Assembly (NCBI GenBank): GCA_011319805.1
Contig: SJRY01000047.1
Span: 1-47,851, forward strand
Length of the DNA stretch: 47,851 nucleotides
From: Macrocybe gigantea
Taxonomy: Eukaryota > Basidiomycota > Agaricomycetes > Agaricales > Callistosporiaceae
Direction of reading: 5' to 3'
Positions 32,411-42,935 of the stretch are shown piece by piece. Under the pieces are notes generated by a model. It saw only the letters and a program-made list of their open reading frames with translations, did no database searches and was not told the origin of the DNA. Within the stretch, counting starts at the first letter, position 1, and each line of letters begins with the position of its first letter. Both the position numbers and the translations under genes were made by a program.

Positions 32411-33322
32411 TCAGGGTTTATGCTTGCCTAGAGAAAGGGCGTCGGATCTGCTGTTTGAATGATGTTTGAACTGAGTCCACCAAACAACGCACATGTTCCT
32501 ATGTCCAACGAACTTTTTAAATGCTTCAAGGCATCGTAATATCTCGAGTCTGTTAGGTAGAGGGCGCATTGCTTCACTCTTTCTGCGAAGAAGGACCGGG
32601 ATATAACGAAGAACGCGAGTTTCTGTCTCTGGATAAGCGCCACTCTGAACTGCTCTGTTTAGCTCAGCGGTGACAGTGACCTTGTAGAATATCGGCGATG
32701 TCCCAACCATGGTAATGCAAGGAAAGGTGGTAGACGCCAATGGCGTGAGATTGGGGTCGCGTTCTCGCTTTCGATTGTTCAACGCAAATGCAGCGATAGC
32801 CTCTGCGATCACCTGAGGCTCTGGATCTTTCATGCTTGTCAATCGCTCGTCCTCCTGCAGCAACAACAAAATCTCATCATCGTCCATAATGCAAACATCG
32901 ATCTGGGCCACTGAATTTGCTCCGCATATAAGGAATGGGATGGCATGTCCGATAAAAACAATCCTGTCTTCATCATCATACGCCAGAGCCCTGAGCAGTT
33001 CTGCGGCAAAATTGTCAACCGCTGCCTCCTGGCCGACTTTCGGGTTCATCGCCAGGTCTAGATAGTGGATCAACTGCTTCGTATGTTTATCTGTTGCATT
33101 GTGTCGAGTTTCAGTCGTGATGAAACCCGCCATCGACGGTTCAGCCGGATCAGGTAGGTCGACAATACCGAAGAATTCTTCCTTATTCTGCGGCAAAACG
33201 GTGATGTTATATGCGCGAAGTTCGTTCTCAGTCCAGTCGCTGCCGGATTTTGCGCTTCGAAGGAGATTCGCCATAGTCGAACGTGGTTTGTGGCGAATTG
33301 GCAGGCGAATCGAAATATTCAT
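32411..33322 (-). CDS. Conserved agaricomycete protein, possible PD-(D/E)XK-like fold
   Basis: Single-exon frame of 303 residues, uninterrupted; the in-frame Met at about 33274 (MANLLRSAKSGSDWTENEL) may be the real start. I recognise the pattern of a very common uncharacterised agaricomycete family: DWTENELRAYNI, HYLDLAMNPKVGQEAAVDNF, IPFLICGANSVAQIDVCIMD, DDEILLLLQEDERL, DPEPQVIAEAIAAFALNN, CITMVGTSPIFYKV and LPNRLEILRCLEAFKKFVG. The Asp in DVCIMD followed by strand LLLLQEDE is the layout of a PD-(D/E)XK nuclease core, but the usual Lys is replaced here. A nuclease role is an inference only. Confidence 0.72.
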   Translation of the reverse strand: MNISIRLPIRHKPRSTMANLLRSAKSGSDWTENELRAYNITVLPQNKEEFFGIVDLPDPAEPSMAGFITTETRHNATDKHTKQLIHYLDLAMNPKVGQEAAVDNFAAELLRALAYDDEDRIVFIGHAIPFLICGANSVAQIDVCIMDDDEILLLLQEDERLTSMKDPEPQVIAEAIAAFALNNRKRERDPNLTPLASTTFPCITMVGTSPIFYKVTVTAELNRAVQSGAYPETETRVLRYIPVLLRRKSEAMRPLPNRLEILRCLEAFKKFVGHRNMCVVWWTQFKHHSNSRSDALSLGKHKP

Positions 33323-33399
33323 GTAGCCTTCTTGCCACGGTCACATGAGTATCCAGTGCGATACCACTCGAACGGCCTGAAGCCTGCGGCGCTCAGCGT

Positions 33400-33790
33400 T
33401 TAACCTTTTTCCGGAATTTGTCCGCTTTCTTTGCCCACTTCCATGCCCTCGCCCTCTCCCTTTCGAGTTCTGATGTCCTTCAGGACAGCTATCATCTCCT
33501 GTGCCTCGCCGCAAGGCGTTCTCTGGTCTAAACATTGTTCATAGGTCAAATTTAGCGCCTGCTGCCCTCGATCTCACCAGCTCTACGATAGAGCGAACGA
33601 GAATCTGTTGGCGGTTAAAGTGATGAAGTTCGTTCAAAGTGGAAGTATCTGGGGGGTTGTCCTGCCGAGGGAAACGCAGGAAGAGTGGAAAGGTTGAAAA
33701 GTGGTCAAACTTGATCGCTTGGTAGCGCAAGGTGGATTTGGTTCGGAAGAGGAACAGAATAGATGTCTTTCGGCGCAGTCGATGAAGCAT
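33400..33790 (-). CDS. Small mitochondrial-like protein, unknown
   Basis: Two exons, 33790-33578 and 33522-33400, with a 55-nt intron that has a canonical GTGAGA donor and CCAG acceptor, give 111 residues, frame intact. The N-terminus MLHRLRRKTSILFLFRTKST is basic and hydrophobic without acids, as in mitochondrial presequences. The body reads FDHFSTFPLFLRFPRQDNPP, LNELHHFNRQQILVRSIVEL and EAQEMIAVLKDIRTRKGEGE. It looks like a small mitochondrial ribosomal or assembly protein but I cannot name the family. It lies between two other minus-strand genes. Confidence 0.55.
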
Positions 33791-34219
33791 CTGGCTCGAA
33801 ATCAGCCTCGGAATAGACTTGAAGGAGTGGGGAGTCGGATATATACTTACTGTGGGAGAATTAACGGAAGATGTTGGCGCTATCGAGGGCGGGCTTGTCC
33901 ACACATCCTCCACAACTGGACAAATCTAGCCTGCTGCATCAAAGTTCATGCTATGCCACTGCGACAAATATCAGACGATCTTTCGATGACGTGCACGAGC
34001 ACAAGAAATGATGGCATCCGCATGGCTTCATGCACTGACTAAATACACAAAATTTAGTCGTAAGGACAAAATCAACGTGTCTGCCACGTACGTACTCCGG
34101 CAGCGTGGTTCTTCTTGCCCTGGTTGCCCGAGAAGCAGGCCATATCGCCTGAGTGCCCGGTTGTACTGGGGAATTGACCACCGGTTTTGGAGTACTAAGA
34201 GCGCGAACGGGGGAAAGAC
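33791..34219. other. Intergenic between two minus-strand genes
   Basis: No gene seen. It should hold the 3' end of the GGQ-protein transcript and the promoter of the small gene to the left. Confidence 0.4.
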
Positions 34220-35060
34220 CTAATCCCAATCGCCACCTTTGCTACGGCCTCTCTTGACAGCACTGCGATACGCCTTCTCTTTTTTTCGGCGCGCCTTTTC
34301 CTCTCGTTCAAACTGCTGCACTCTCTTCTTCTGCTCCTCGCTGGGCTCGTTCCTCACCGAAGCCGAGGATGCTGACAAAATTAAAGAATGGAGCTGTTGG
34401 CGTGCGTTATTGGATTAGCAAGGCGCCGATGATCTAGATGGATTTACGAGGTGCGGATTTCTCACTTTCGAAAGACAGTCCTCGATGTTCTGTGCCTGGG
34501 AACGGTACGCAATTGACGTGATCAAAATAGAATTCGAGGAAGACACGTAGTGAGGCTGACAGTTCGTCATTGTTGTCTTAGCGAGAATCAGGCATGGACA
34601 GAAGAATGGAAATTTCATACACTGTCTTTAAGGTCCGCACGGCTCCACGCCGGAATCCAATGAGAATCCAAGGAACACCTGAGTGTCGTCTTTGTATTTA
34701 CTTTGTTCACGTTCTGTGCACGACCATCCCAAATAGAAACAAAAGTCAAAAGCCGAATATCCATGTCAATAAAAGCTAGCCTGAACGGAGGCTTAGGAAC
34801 GCGCCAACCTGACCCCCGGGCCCAGAGCTCCTCGAAAACGTCAGCTCCACAAGTCCTCTCGGAATCGTCATCGTTTTGAACCGGGAAATCCAAGTCCGTG
34901 CTTCTGCGGATTCTTCTGGAGTCTTAAGGGCATCGATTTTCGGAGGCGCTGGGAGCGTTGGTGCCTGATGTGCATAGCGCACAACGACCCCTTGAGGTAC
35001 CGTTCTTCTTAAGGAGATTCTCGGTACATTATTGCCTCTCAGGAGGAGGTACCAGTTCAT
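34220..35060 (-). CDS. Mitochondrial GGQ peptidyl-tRNA hydrolase / release-factor-like (ICT1-type)
   Basis: Predicted 202-residue class-I release-factor-fold protein that hydrolyses peptidyl-tRNA on stalled mitochondrial ribosomes (human ICT1/mL62, yeast Pth4 group). Four exons, 35060-34809, 34713-34621, 34555-34466 and 34393-34220, sum to a multiple of three. The N-terminal ~50 residues are Arg-rich and acid-poor (presequence). The catalytic motif is FSRSSGPGGQ, split from NVNKVNTKTTLR by a 95-nt intron. Then come HYVSSSNSILITS and RSQAQNIEDCLSK, and the usual basic tail QQFEREEKARRKKEKAYRSA...GGDWD. There is no codon-recognition domain, as expected for rescue factors. Confidence 0.92.
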
Positions 35061-36535
35061 GTAAAAGTGTATCGAAGGTCAGGAAACTTCGGGTTCAAGC
35101 GATTCCAAGTTAGGGACCGGCAACTCGACACGTCATGTGATGAACTACGAGATTTTTTTGAGGGGACTTTTGGCGCCGTCGTTATTCATCGAATTCTCTT
35201 AGATACAGCACAAGTATGCCGCTCGAACTTGACTTTCAATCGAAAGCTGAATTTTCGTTATTAGACATGAACGATGGCGACTTTAGCCTTTGAAGCCACA
35301 TCGAGATCTCAGGGTGTGAGAACCTGAAACCATGAGAGGTTTCTGTAACTTCAGATGCTTCTATCACTATTGATTTGTGTTGCCCTTGATTAGCAAGTGC
35401 TTCTCTACTGGTGCTTTCTATCAGTATCGGATACTGACCAGTTTGATATGTTGCTTCACAAGGTTACCTTAGTGCTCGACGAGCTTTACTCCGACGGACT
35501 TTTCTAACGCAACTCTCAAAGTTCAACGTTCAACACTCATCGAATGAGAAGTCGCTTAGTTTTCTTTTCCCTCCATCGCCGGTATTCTCCGTCATAATCT
35601 TGTTCGCACGGAATGTCCAACCATTCAGACGTTGGTACGGCAGGCTTTCAGTTTTGCTCCAACTTTCCCTGGCTCGTCTCCCAGCCTTTTCGGGGGTTTC
35701 TTCCATCAGCGATTGCCCTCTCACCAACAGGCACACCCCTTCATTCATCTGTATTACCATACATTCATCGTTTCCACTTAGGAAACATTGTCGAGGGGGC
35801 CTCAACTGGATGATAATTGGAGAAGTCTCCTTCTGTCCCGTTATCTCCCGACGAAGATGACGTACCTCAGCATAGGCGTTGACGCCATAGCATAAGCTAC
35901 ACATGGATTCTCTGCCTTTATAGCGCTTCTAGATGCTCCACGGAGAGTATTCGAGCATTCCAATCCATGGATTGCCACTCGACCAGCCCGAGTGACTCCA
36001 CGGCATGGATCCTCAAGCAAATCCCTCATTCGTTGACGTTTATCTAATCAGTGACTTCGCAGGCTTGACCTGATCCACGTTGCTGTGGCCAAGTGCTTAT
36101 CGTACGCACTCGATCCTCGGGAACAACTCTGGGGTGTGCTCCACCCTGCGGAACATCGATAGCATTTACAGGACTCCAGCGTTCCACATGCACATGCATT
36201 CCATTCCATATTTCCGTCATCAGATGGCCACCAGCATTTTCTTTCCACGAACGCGCATCCCATTTCGTACCGGTTCGAGCATGCTTCATTTCGGGTTCTT
36301 GAAGATTAGAACCTGCAGGCTCCATGCTGTCGGATTATGCTGTGAGCCACTTAGGGGTGGCCATATATGGTGCACGAATTTCTATATTCAGGGGAATCAG
36401 CCAAATAACGCCAAAGTATGTCAAAATTCGTGTTGAACATCGCTGGTGACGCCTATCGCCACTTAACCACCTTCTTTTCATTTTCCTCTCCCTTATATTC
36501 GTCCTTCGGGACTGCCATTCCTTTCATCCCCCCCA
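35061..36535. other. Long intergenic region, no convincing gene
   Basis: Minus-strand frames at 35530-35904 (124 residues) and 36044-36325 (93 residues) have fairly even composition but match no family I know, and I could not join them by good splice sites. They may be remnants or shadows. The right end is pyrimidine-rich and precedes the DUF1996 gene. Confidence 0.35.
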
Positions 36536-39254
36536 ATGGCGCGCTACGTCTTAAACGTCCTTTTTCTCCTTGCAGTGCTGAATTGCATAGACGCTTACTG
36601 GCTCATGGGTGCCGGTTAGCACCTACAAACTTACTTATCTCTGAATTTAGCGCTCATAAAATTTCGCCGTGCAGAAAACTTTATCACTACTGAGCGTCTT
36701 GATCCCCTCGTAAGCCCGGGGAGAGTATCCGGCCATGTTCATTCAGGTGGGTATGGACGTTCCCGCCCATCGTCCCCGTGTTCATTGTTTCGGCAGTCCT
36801 GGGAGGGAGTAATTTCCGATTGAACACAAATACGGAAAATCTGAGGCAGAGCGAATGCACCTCGATTCCTATTCCTCAAGACAAATCGGCATATTGGTTC
36901 CCCGTGCGTCTTGCATCTAATTTAGTTGGATCCTTGCTGATGCGAGGACTACCAGCACCTTTATTTTCAGTGAGTCGGGTCATCGGACTCAGGTTTTGAT
37001 TTGACCTCTAGTCTAGGTGGGGCAACGGCAGCTTTACGAGTCTGAATGGCGGAGCCGTTATGTGAGAACTCACATCTTCATCACAATGGTCATCGTGTTC
37101 TAACATCGATCATGATGCAACAGATGTATGTGGAGTTCTAAAGTTCTCAGGAGCATGGCCTCTGATGCGGCTCAGACTATCTCTTTAGCGATAAGCCTGG
37201 CACAACGACGGCATTCCCTGATGATGTGAAGTTCCTTGAAGTACACTTGTATCTCGCTCTGACTGTGTTTCATCCCCTAGTTTCGCATGCTCAGCGGTAA
37301 GGCAGCTGTCTTCGACCATACGAAGACATTTCCTGATGTGCTATACTCAGGCGACCCCACTTTGCGCACTTATGACCCAAACAGCTATGCTCAACAAGCT
37401 GTAACATTTTTGTGTTTGGATTTCAACGGAGTTACTACCCGTCACAACTCCTTGCCAGCCAAAGCATGTCCGTCTGGTATTCGTGCTCAAATTGTAAATG
37501 CTGAGATATCGTCCGCTCTTAGTCTTTTGATATCTGATTTGGGTTTGCAGAACTTCCCGAGCTGCTGGGATGGCAAGGTAATTGCCATTAACTTCGACAT
37601 TGACTTGCGGGCTGATTCTGGCTAGAACCTCGATTCCCCTAACCACAAGTCGCACGTCGCGTTCCCATCTGGAGGGCCCGATTCTGGTACATGCAATGAT
37701 CCCAAGTACCCAGTTGTTATACCGAGAATCTTCATCGAGGTTTGTTGACAGGATCACCTGCAGATAGCTCCAGACTATTTATCCAGGTCTATTGGGGTTC
37801 GAACGAGTTTGTCAACTTCCGATCCCAAGCAAAGAACTCGACCCAGCCATTTGTTTACTCATATGGTGACCCGACTGGGTATGGATATCATGCCGGTATG
37901 TGCCATCCTTGTTTTTTGAGTTATCCTCGCAAACAGCGCCCATGTAGATTTCATCAATGGCTGGGAAAAGGGCGTTCTACAGAATGCCGTTGACAAGTGT
38001 CATTGTGACATTTACGGTGATGTTCGTGCGCCGTATTTCGTCCTATTGACATTGACTTATGGCTTGATCAGCCAACATGCTGTGTCAACCAGGGAATCTT
38101 TGGCATGAAGAAGGGAGAGCAGTGTCGCATCACGAAAAGCATCGACGAAACCAGTTCGTTGATCATTTATCCTTCTTTTTCGGATTTTCTCATCTGATGT
38201 CGTCCGTAAAGCGACAGGAACGCTTCCCAAGCTCCCGGGTAACAATCCTGTCCAGAAAGAAGGCGTACCTGCGACAATGCTCACCGATCCTAATGTTCCG
38301 ACGCTTCTAGCCCCTGTATATGCCTATACTGGGAACACGCCTCCTGCTATCGGTAAACCCATCAATCCTCCTGCTCCGGTCTCGTCGTCGATAAGCTCGT
38401 CCGCGGCTTCGACTTCGTCGCCCGTGCTTCCGCCGGCTTCATCGTCTTCCGCGGTCGTTTCCTCACCTTCGGCGACATCTTCTAGCTCTAGCACTGGTCC
38501 CAAGCCGTCCGCTTCCGTGCTGCCCTCGCCTAACACCAACATACCCGTTACAATTCCTTCTAGCACGCTATTGACTTCCTCCCCCGTTCTCCCTTCATCC
38601 TCCTCTATCCGCCCACCCTCGTCTCCCAGTGGCCTCCCGTCTATTCCTCATCTAACGATCGTACCCACCCACATCTCTATTAATCCTCCGCACCTATCTA
38701 TCCCCGCGTATGTCAGCTCCATCGTCTTTCCAACTAAACCGGTTCCTGCCATGCCTCCCGAATCCACTGACGACTGGTGCGATGATGATGATGATGGGGA
38801 GCCCGAGCTTGGGACCTCGCACAGCAGTCCCACACACGGCCCGGTGCCCACACAGTCGACGCCGTCGAACCCTGGCCCAGGCTCCGGCCCCCCTTCGCAC
38901 GATTCTTCCAACTCTCCCCCTTACTACCCTTTGAACCCTCCTCATCCAGCTCCGAGCTCCAGTGGTCCTCCCCACCCAGGCTCTGGTTCTTCCGATTCGG
39001 AATCCGGACCGGACTACTTTATACAACCTGTGCCGACGAACGACGTCAAGGCCACCACTGTCACCATCGGTGGAGCTATCCCGACTGGTGTCGCCCCACC
39101 TTCCAGCGGTCCCACCTGCGCTGGTGGCAAGTACAGGCACCAGCGTCTCAGAGCAAGGATGACAGAGGACCGCCGACGCTCTACCGTGCATCACGCTAGA
39201 TCGTATCATGAGAACGCCAGGCTTTTCAGGAGACACCATGCCCGTCTACTCTGA
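36536..39254 (+). CDS. Secreted DUF1996 protein
   Basis: Fourteen exons (36536-36614, 36675-36746, 36797-36903, 36956-36969, 37017-37061, 37176-37225, 37281-37296, 37351-37493, 37551-37577, 37626-37739, 37787-37895, 37948-38021, 38072-38153, 38212-39254), about 658 residues. A signal peptide (MARYVLNVLFLLAVLNCIDA) is followed by the DUF1996 hallmarks YWLMGAENFITTERLDP, SGHVHSVLGGSNF, CTSIP, YWFPHLYFQ, AQQAVTFLCLDFNGVTTRH, FPSCWDGK, NHKSHVAFPSGGPDSGTC, YSYGDPTGYGYHADFINGW and CCVNQGIF. The C-terminal ~300 residues are Ser/Pro-rich, likely O-glycosylated, with a basic end. Exon 5 to 6 keeps phase only if the donor is GTTATGT|GAGAAC; the normal GTGAGA donor would shift the frame. Function of DUF1996 is unknown; cell-wall or extracellular. 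Confidence 0.9.
36956..36969 (+). other. 14-nt microexon encoding HLYFQ
   Basis: Bounded by ACCAG and GTGAGT. It encodes HLYF plus two bases of Gln, joining YWFP to WGNGSFTSL, the expected order in DUF1996 proteins (YWFPHLYFQW). Confidence 0.82.
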
Positions 39255-39906
39255 GCGCGTCCACCCATCTCCTTTCACGAATACTGCGCTTTCCCACCTT
39301 CTCTTTTCCTTTTTTTATGGATTTATCTATCTCATCAAAGCTTGCTGGCCCTCAAGCAATCGTCTTCCCGACTCTGCTTTTCCATGGCGTGTACTGGTTT
39401 CATCTTCTCTTTACCTCTCTCTCCCCTTTTTTCTTGGGCTGTGATATGTCGTTATGCTTTTTTCTGCCGAATGCGTTTCCAAGGTACATTGACTGTACAT
39501 GCTCTTGACGCTGAGCCCGGTAGTGTCTGGTAATCCCCTACAGGCTCCTTCCAACTGGATTGTGGAATTTTTGTATAATATTTCGGGCTGGCATCTCTCT
39601 ATCATGTTCAATAGAAACCCTTCGCGTTTACATTGAAGTTTTTTGTGAAGGATGTCTCGCTTCTGATCACACAGTAAAGGTGCACATGAAAGGAGAGGCG
39701 TCAACAACTGAGAATCAAATACGATGCGAGGTGCGATGCAGGAATTACAACATCAATAATAACACAGAATATGTTATGGTATGCACGATGCAGTGGAGAA
39801 ACGTCCGAGTCGACAGGGCAAGACAAATAGCGATACCCAAAATCACGATTTTCCCGCGCAGGAGGAAGCGGAAGAGAAGGGAGACACATAAAATAAAATA
39901 GAGATA
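39255..39906. other. Convergent 3' region
   Basis: T- and C-rich 3' space between the DUF1996 gene and the RING-like gene, which converge. It ends in an A-rich AAAATAAAATAG near 39890-39901. No gene recognised. Confidence 0.45.
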
Positions 39907-41754
39907 TCAGACGAAGACCGCGATAGCACCTCGTCCTCCGGTGGCAGTCTCGTTGGCTTCGCCTCCGTTGGCCTCCCAACCAGGCGTGCCAAACACCGGA
40001 CTAGGCGCATACCGCGCCGCGCCCCGGCCCCTCCCTCGGCCTTTGCCCTTGCCCTTGCCTACCAAGGCCTCAATGCCGCCTGCGGGCTCGGGAATCCATT
40101 CACCGTCGACTTTAACGCTGACGTGCACGCGGCCACAACCCACGACGGGGCAGTTCCAGTGGAACTCTCGAGGAGGCTCGGTCGGGCGGGACTTGGAGCC
40201 GGACGAGGCTTGGCTGCGTTTGCGTTTTCCGAGAGCAGCGCGTGGCTCAGGCAGTGCTTGGGAGGGGGAAGAGGTAGGGGATGTGGATGTGAGGGCATGA
40301 GCACTGGACCGCAAGCGAGATCGTATTGAGGTGTCGGGAGCAGCAACGGACTCTTCTACTTCTCGAGCCTTGCCCTTTCCTTTCCACTTTTTCGACAAGG
40401 GGACGTCGTCATCTGTCTCTGGTACATCAGTCTCAGAGGCTTCAGTCCGCCTCTGCGGGGCGGTTGCCTCACTCGGAGATCCAATGAGATCCATACACTG
40501 CCCATCGATCATATGACCACATCGCAATGCCCATACTCGTCGTTTGCGCTGCTCCTCGCCCGTTAGACCGCTGTTGAGTACCAAAGGTTCTAAGCAGCGA
40601 GCGCATACGAGGACGGTGGATAGGCTATTTATGCCATTGGGAGAGGGAGGAGCGCTGCTGGACCGCGGTTCGAGAGCAGACAGATCTTCATCGTCCATGT
40701 TTACGAGGTCGATGACCACGGGCTTTTTGCCACCGTTTTTCGTCGTGGGCGACTCCGGCGGTGCAAAATCGAATGTGAATCCTGGATCAGGCTGATCCGG
40801 ATGTGTATAAGACGTCTTGTATGCAGGTTCTAAAGCCGCCCTTCCAGGGCGGACGTGCATATTTCGCCACATTCCATATTCATGGAGGGCCAACGCACGA
40901 CCGAGTTCGCCGTTGACATCATTGACGTTGACCCCAAGATCGTTGGCGATAATATGTTGTATGTCCTCGACCTGGTCTTCGAAGAAACCAGAAGTGGCAC
41001 CCGTGACGGCGGTGTACACACGCCGAAAGACATTTCCCGCTCTGCTCAACAGACCGGAATTGTCATCTTCTGCCAGAATGTTTTGAATATTCTGACGTCT
41101 CTGCTCAGCCCGAGCTTCCGCACGGGCACGATTCAAGGATATCATGGCCCCGCCAAAGCCCAGAGCAGGCACGTGATGTGAGGGTGGAGCAGCGTGGAGA
41201 GGAGAAACGTTGCGATCGACGGGGTGTTGGGAGTTGGAAGGGCCGGCAGTTGGGTTTGATCTTAAATTTCTTTCAAACGCGAAAGGTTGTGTCATGGGAC
41301 GAACAGGTAACGTCGGAAACGCTGGTGGGTTGCGGCGCATGGGAAGAGACGTTCTATTGGCGTAAAGCGGGGGGAGGCGTGGAACAGGAGGAATAGCGGA
41401 CGATTGTGCAGGGGGCGGAGGAGAAAAGAATCGTCGCCCATGGTCTTCGGTAGCATCTCGTCAGTGATGGAATGTCGACAAAAAAGGCAAGCACAACGTA
41501 CGATGTCGTGTGCTGCTACTCGTAGCAGCGGAGGACGCCGTCGATGCTGGCTGCTCGTCTTCGCTGTCGACAAGAGAGATGAGATCCGGAGATGCGCCTG
41601 CATGTTGACCGGAAAATTGAGTCCCGAATTGGGGCTCTGTGGGATCCTCAAGGAGGTCAACGTCGATGACTTCGGTCGAAGATGGCGGTCTGGTCGTTCG
41701 CGGGGGAGCTGGGTCATCGAATGCTGACATCGGGCGGTCGACGACCGCTGCCAT
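39907..41754 (-). CDS. RING-like zinc-finger protein, uncharacterised
   Basis: Two exons, 41754-41502 and 41444-39907 (57-nt intron, GTACGT...GAAG), give 596 residues, frame intact. The N-terminus is acidic and disordered (EVIDVDLLEDP, ISLVDSEDEQ), similar to SUMO-interacting style stretches. A helical middle part follows. The zinc ligands look like a RING split by an insert: CARC, then LRCGHMIDGQC, then about 110 Ser/Lys-rich residues containing KKWKGKGKAR, then NCPVVGCGRVH. The C-tail is RGR-rich (GKGKGRGRGRG). An E3 ubiquitin or SUMO ligase role is inference. The start at 41754 is the first ATG; the open frame extends further without ATG. Confidence 0.72.
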
Positions 41755-42150
41755 CAGCTTCGTCTGGGTGTTGCTTTCAACGTTGTCGACGTTGCCGTCG
41801 ATTGTGACGACTGGGTTTTGTTCGCTATTCACCGTCTTAGTCAGCCACGCTCAGGCCCCCATCACGTGCCGAGTCGCGTCGCGTCTGAAGTTGTACTGTA
41901 CATATCTTGCACACCAAGATGTCTTTGCCGGCGCTCCGGCGCTTCTGCCCCCGTCTGAACGAATAACGTGTGAAGTACAGAACAACCCGCACGACGTGCC
42001 GGAACATGTTGCGTTGAAGGCCATGCGGCGCTCCTGGTTAGTCTTAATGGCTGCTGATCTTTGGTCTCGACGAAGGTAACATTGCGAGTGCGCAATGTTG
42101 AGAGATCTTCGCAATATGCCATACTGAAGAGAATGCATACATGAAATTTA
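41755..42150. other. Upstream region of the RING-like gene
   Basis: Promoter side of the RING-like gene up to element 3. Short minus-strand frames are not family-like. Confidence 0.4.
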
Positions 42151-42935
42151 TGGTGCGCGTCACCTAGAGGCCACCAATTTGTGACAAAGTTTTTAGCACC
42201 TCCAATTTTTACCCGTTTTCTTATCCAACCAGGGAAAACGCTCCTTTTGATGAGCTGAACAAAATGGCTGGTCAGATTGTTGATTGGTCAAGATTTGACG
42301 GAGATATAAAATTTGGTCCTTCCAAATTTGGCGCATTACCATATATGGTTTATCTAATCTTATCTATCGATTACTAATCATCCACAGCCGCAGCCCGAGA
42401 TTCATGAATACGACGATGAGAGCGGTATTTCGTTGAGCTGTACTCTTTCACCTTCAACTGAGCATCCTGAGTGCTCAAACCCTCGCGATATGCACTCATC
42501 CACTGAAAGATTCGATGATCCCACCTCCGTATAGTTTCCAATTTGACAGATGCCTGTGCCTTGGGCAGATTTTCTTTGAGGGTTTCAAATGTGTAATCGC
42601 AGTGTTCAGAAGCGGATCGGGGGCAATAGATTCGGTTGGAAGACGGGATTTTCTTTTTGCGGTCGCAGCCTGGGTCACACGAGCAGCAGCTTCTTTGAGA
42701 TATTTTCGTGTTCTGTGACCCAAAGCTCAGAGGAGGTGGATATGTTGAAAATTTTCGGCTCCTCTACTCTACTGGCATCATGATGGAAAATATATTATTC
42801 TCATTAATGAGTCGTGATGTGACTTCTAACTTGATATTATATCCTCCAAAATGTGACATGACCCAAAAAAAAATTTCGGCCTCTGGCCGATTTGGCGCCT
42901 GTCACAAATTGGTGGCCTCTAGGTGACGCGCACCA
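42151..42935. mobile_element. Inverted-repeat element 3 with 36-bp perfect ends
   Basis: Left 42151-42186 and right 42900-42935 are perfect inverted repeats of 36 bp, beginning TGGTGCGCGTCACCTAGAGG. TA stands on both outer sides (42149-42150, 42936-42937). Length 785 bp. Next to each end lies a less conserved AAATTTGG/GGCGCC-type motif. Inside, the minus strand has transposase-like pieces (RIFQWMSAYREGLSTQDAQ; HRTRKYLKEAAARVTQAA) without a full gene. Probably non-autonomous and, given the perfect ends, a recent insertion. Confidence 0.88.

Noticed and set aside
35530..36325. Minus-strand gene from frames at 35530-35904 and 36044-36325
   Set aside because: No good splice signals join them, no family is recognised, and the frames differ in composition.
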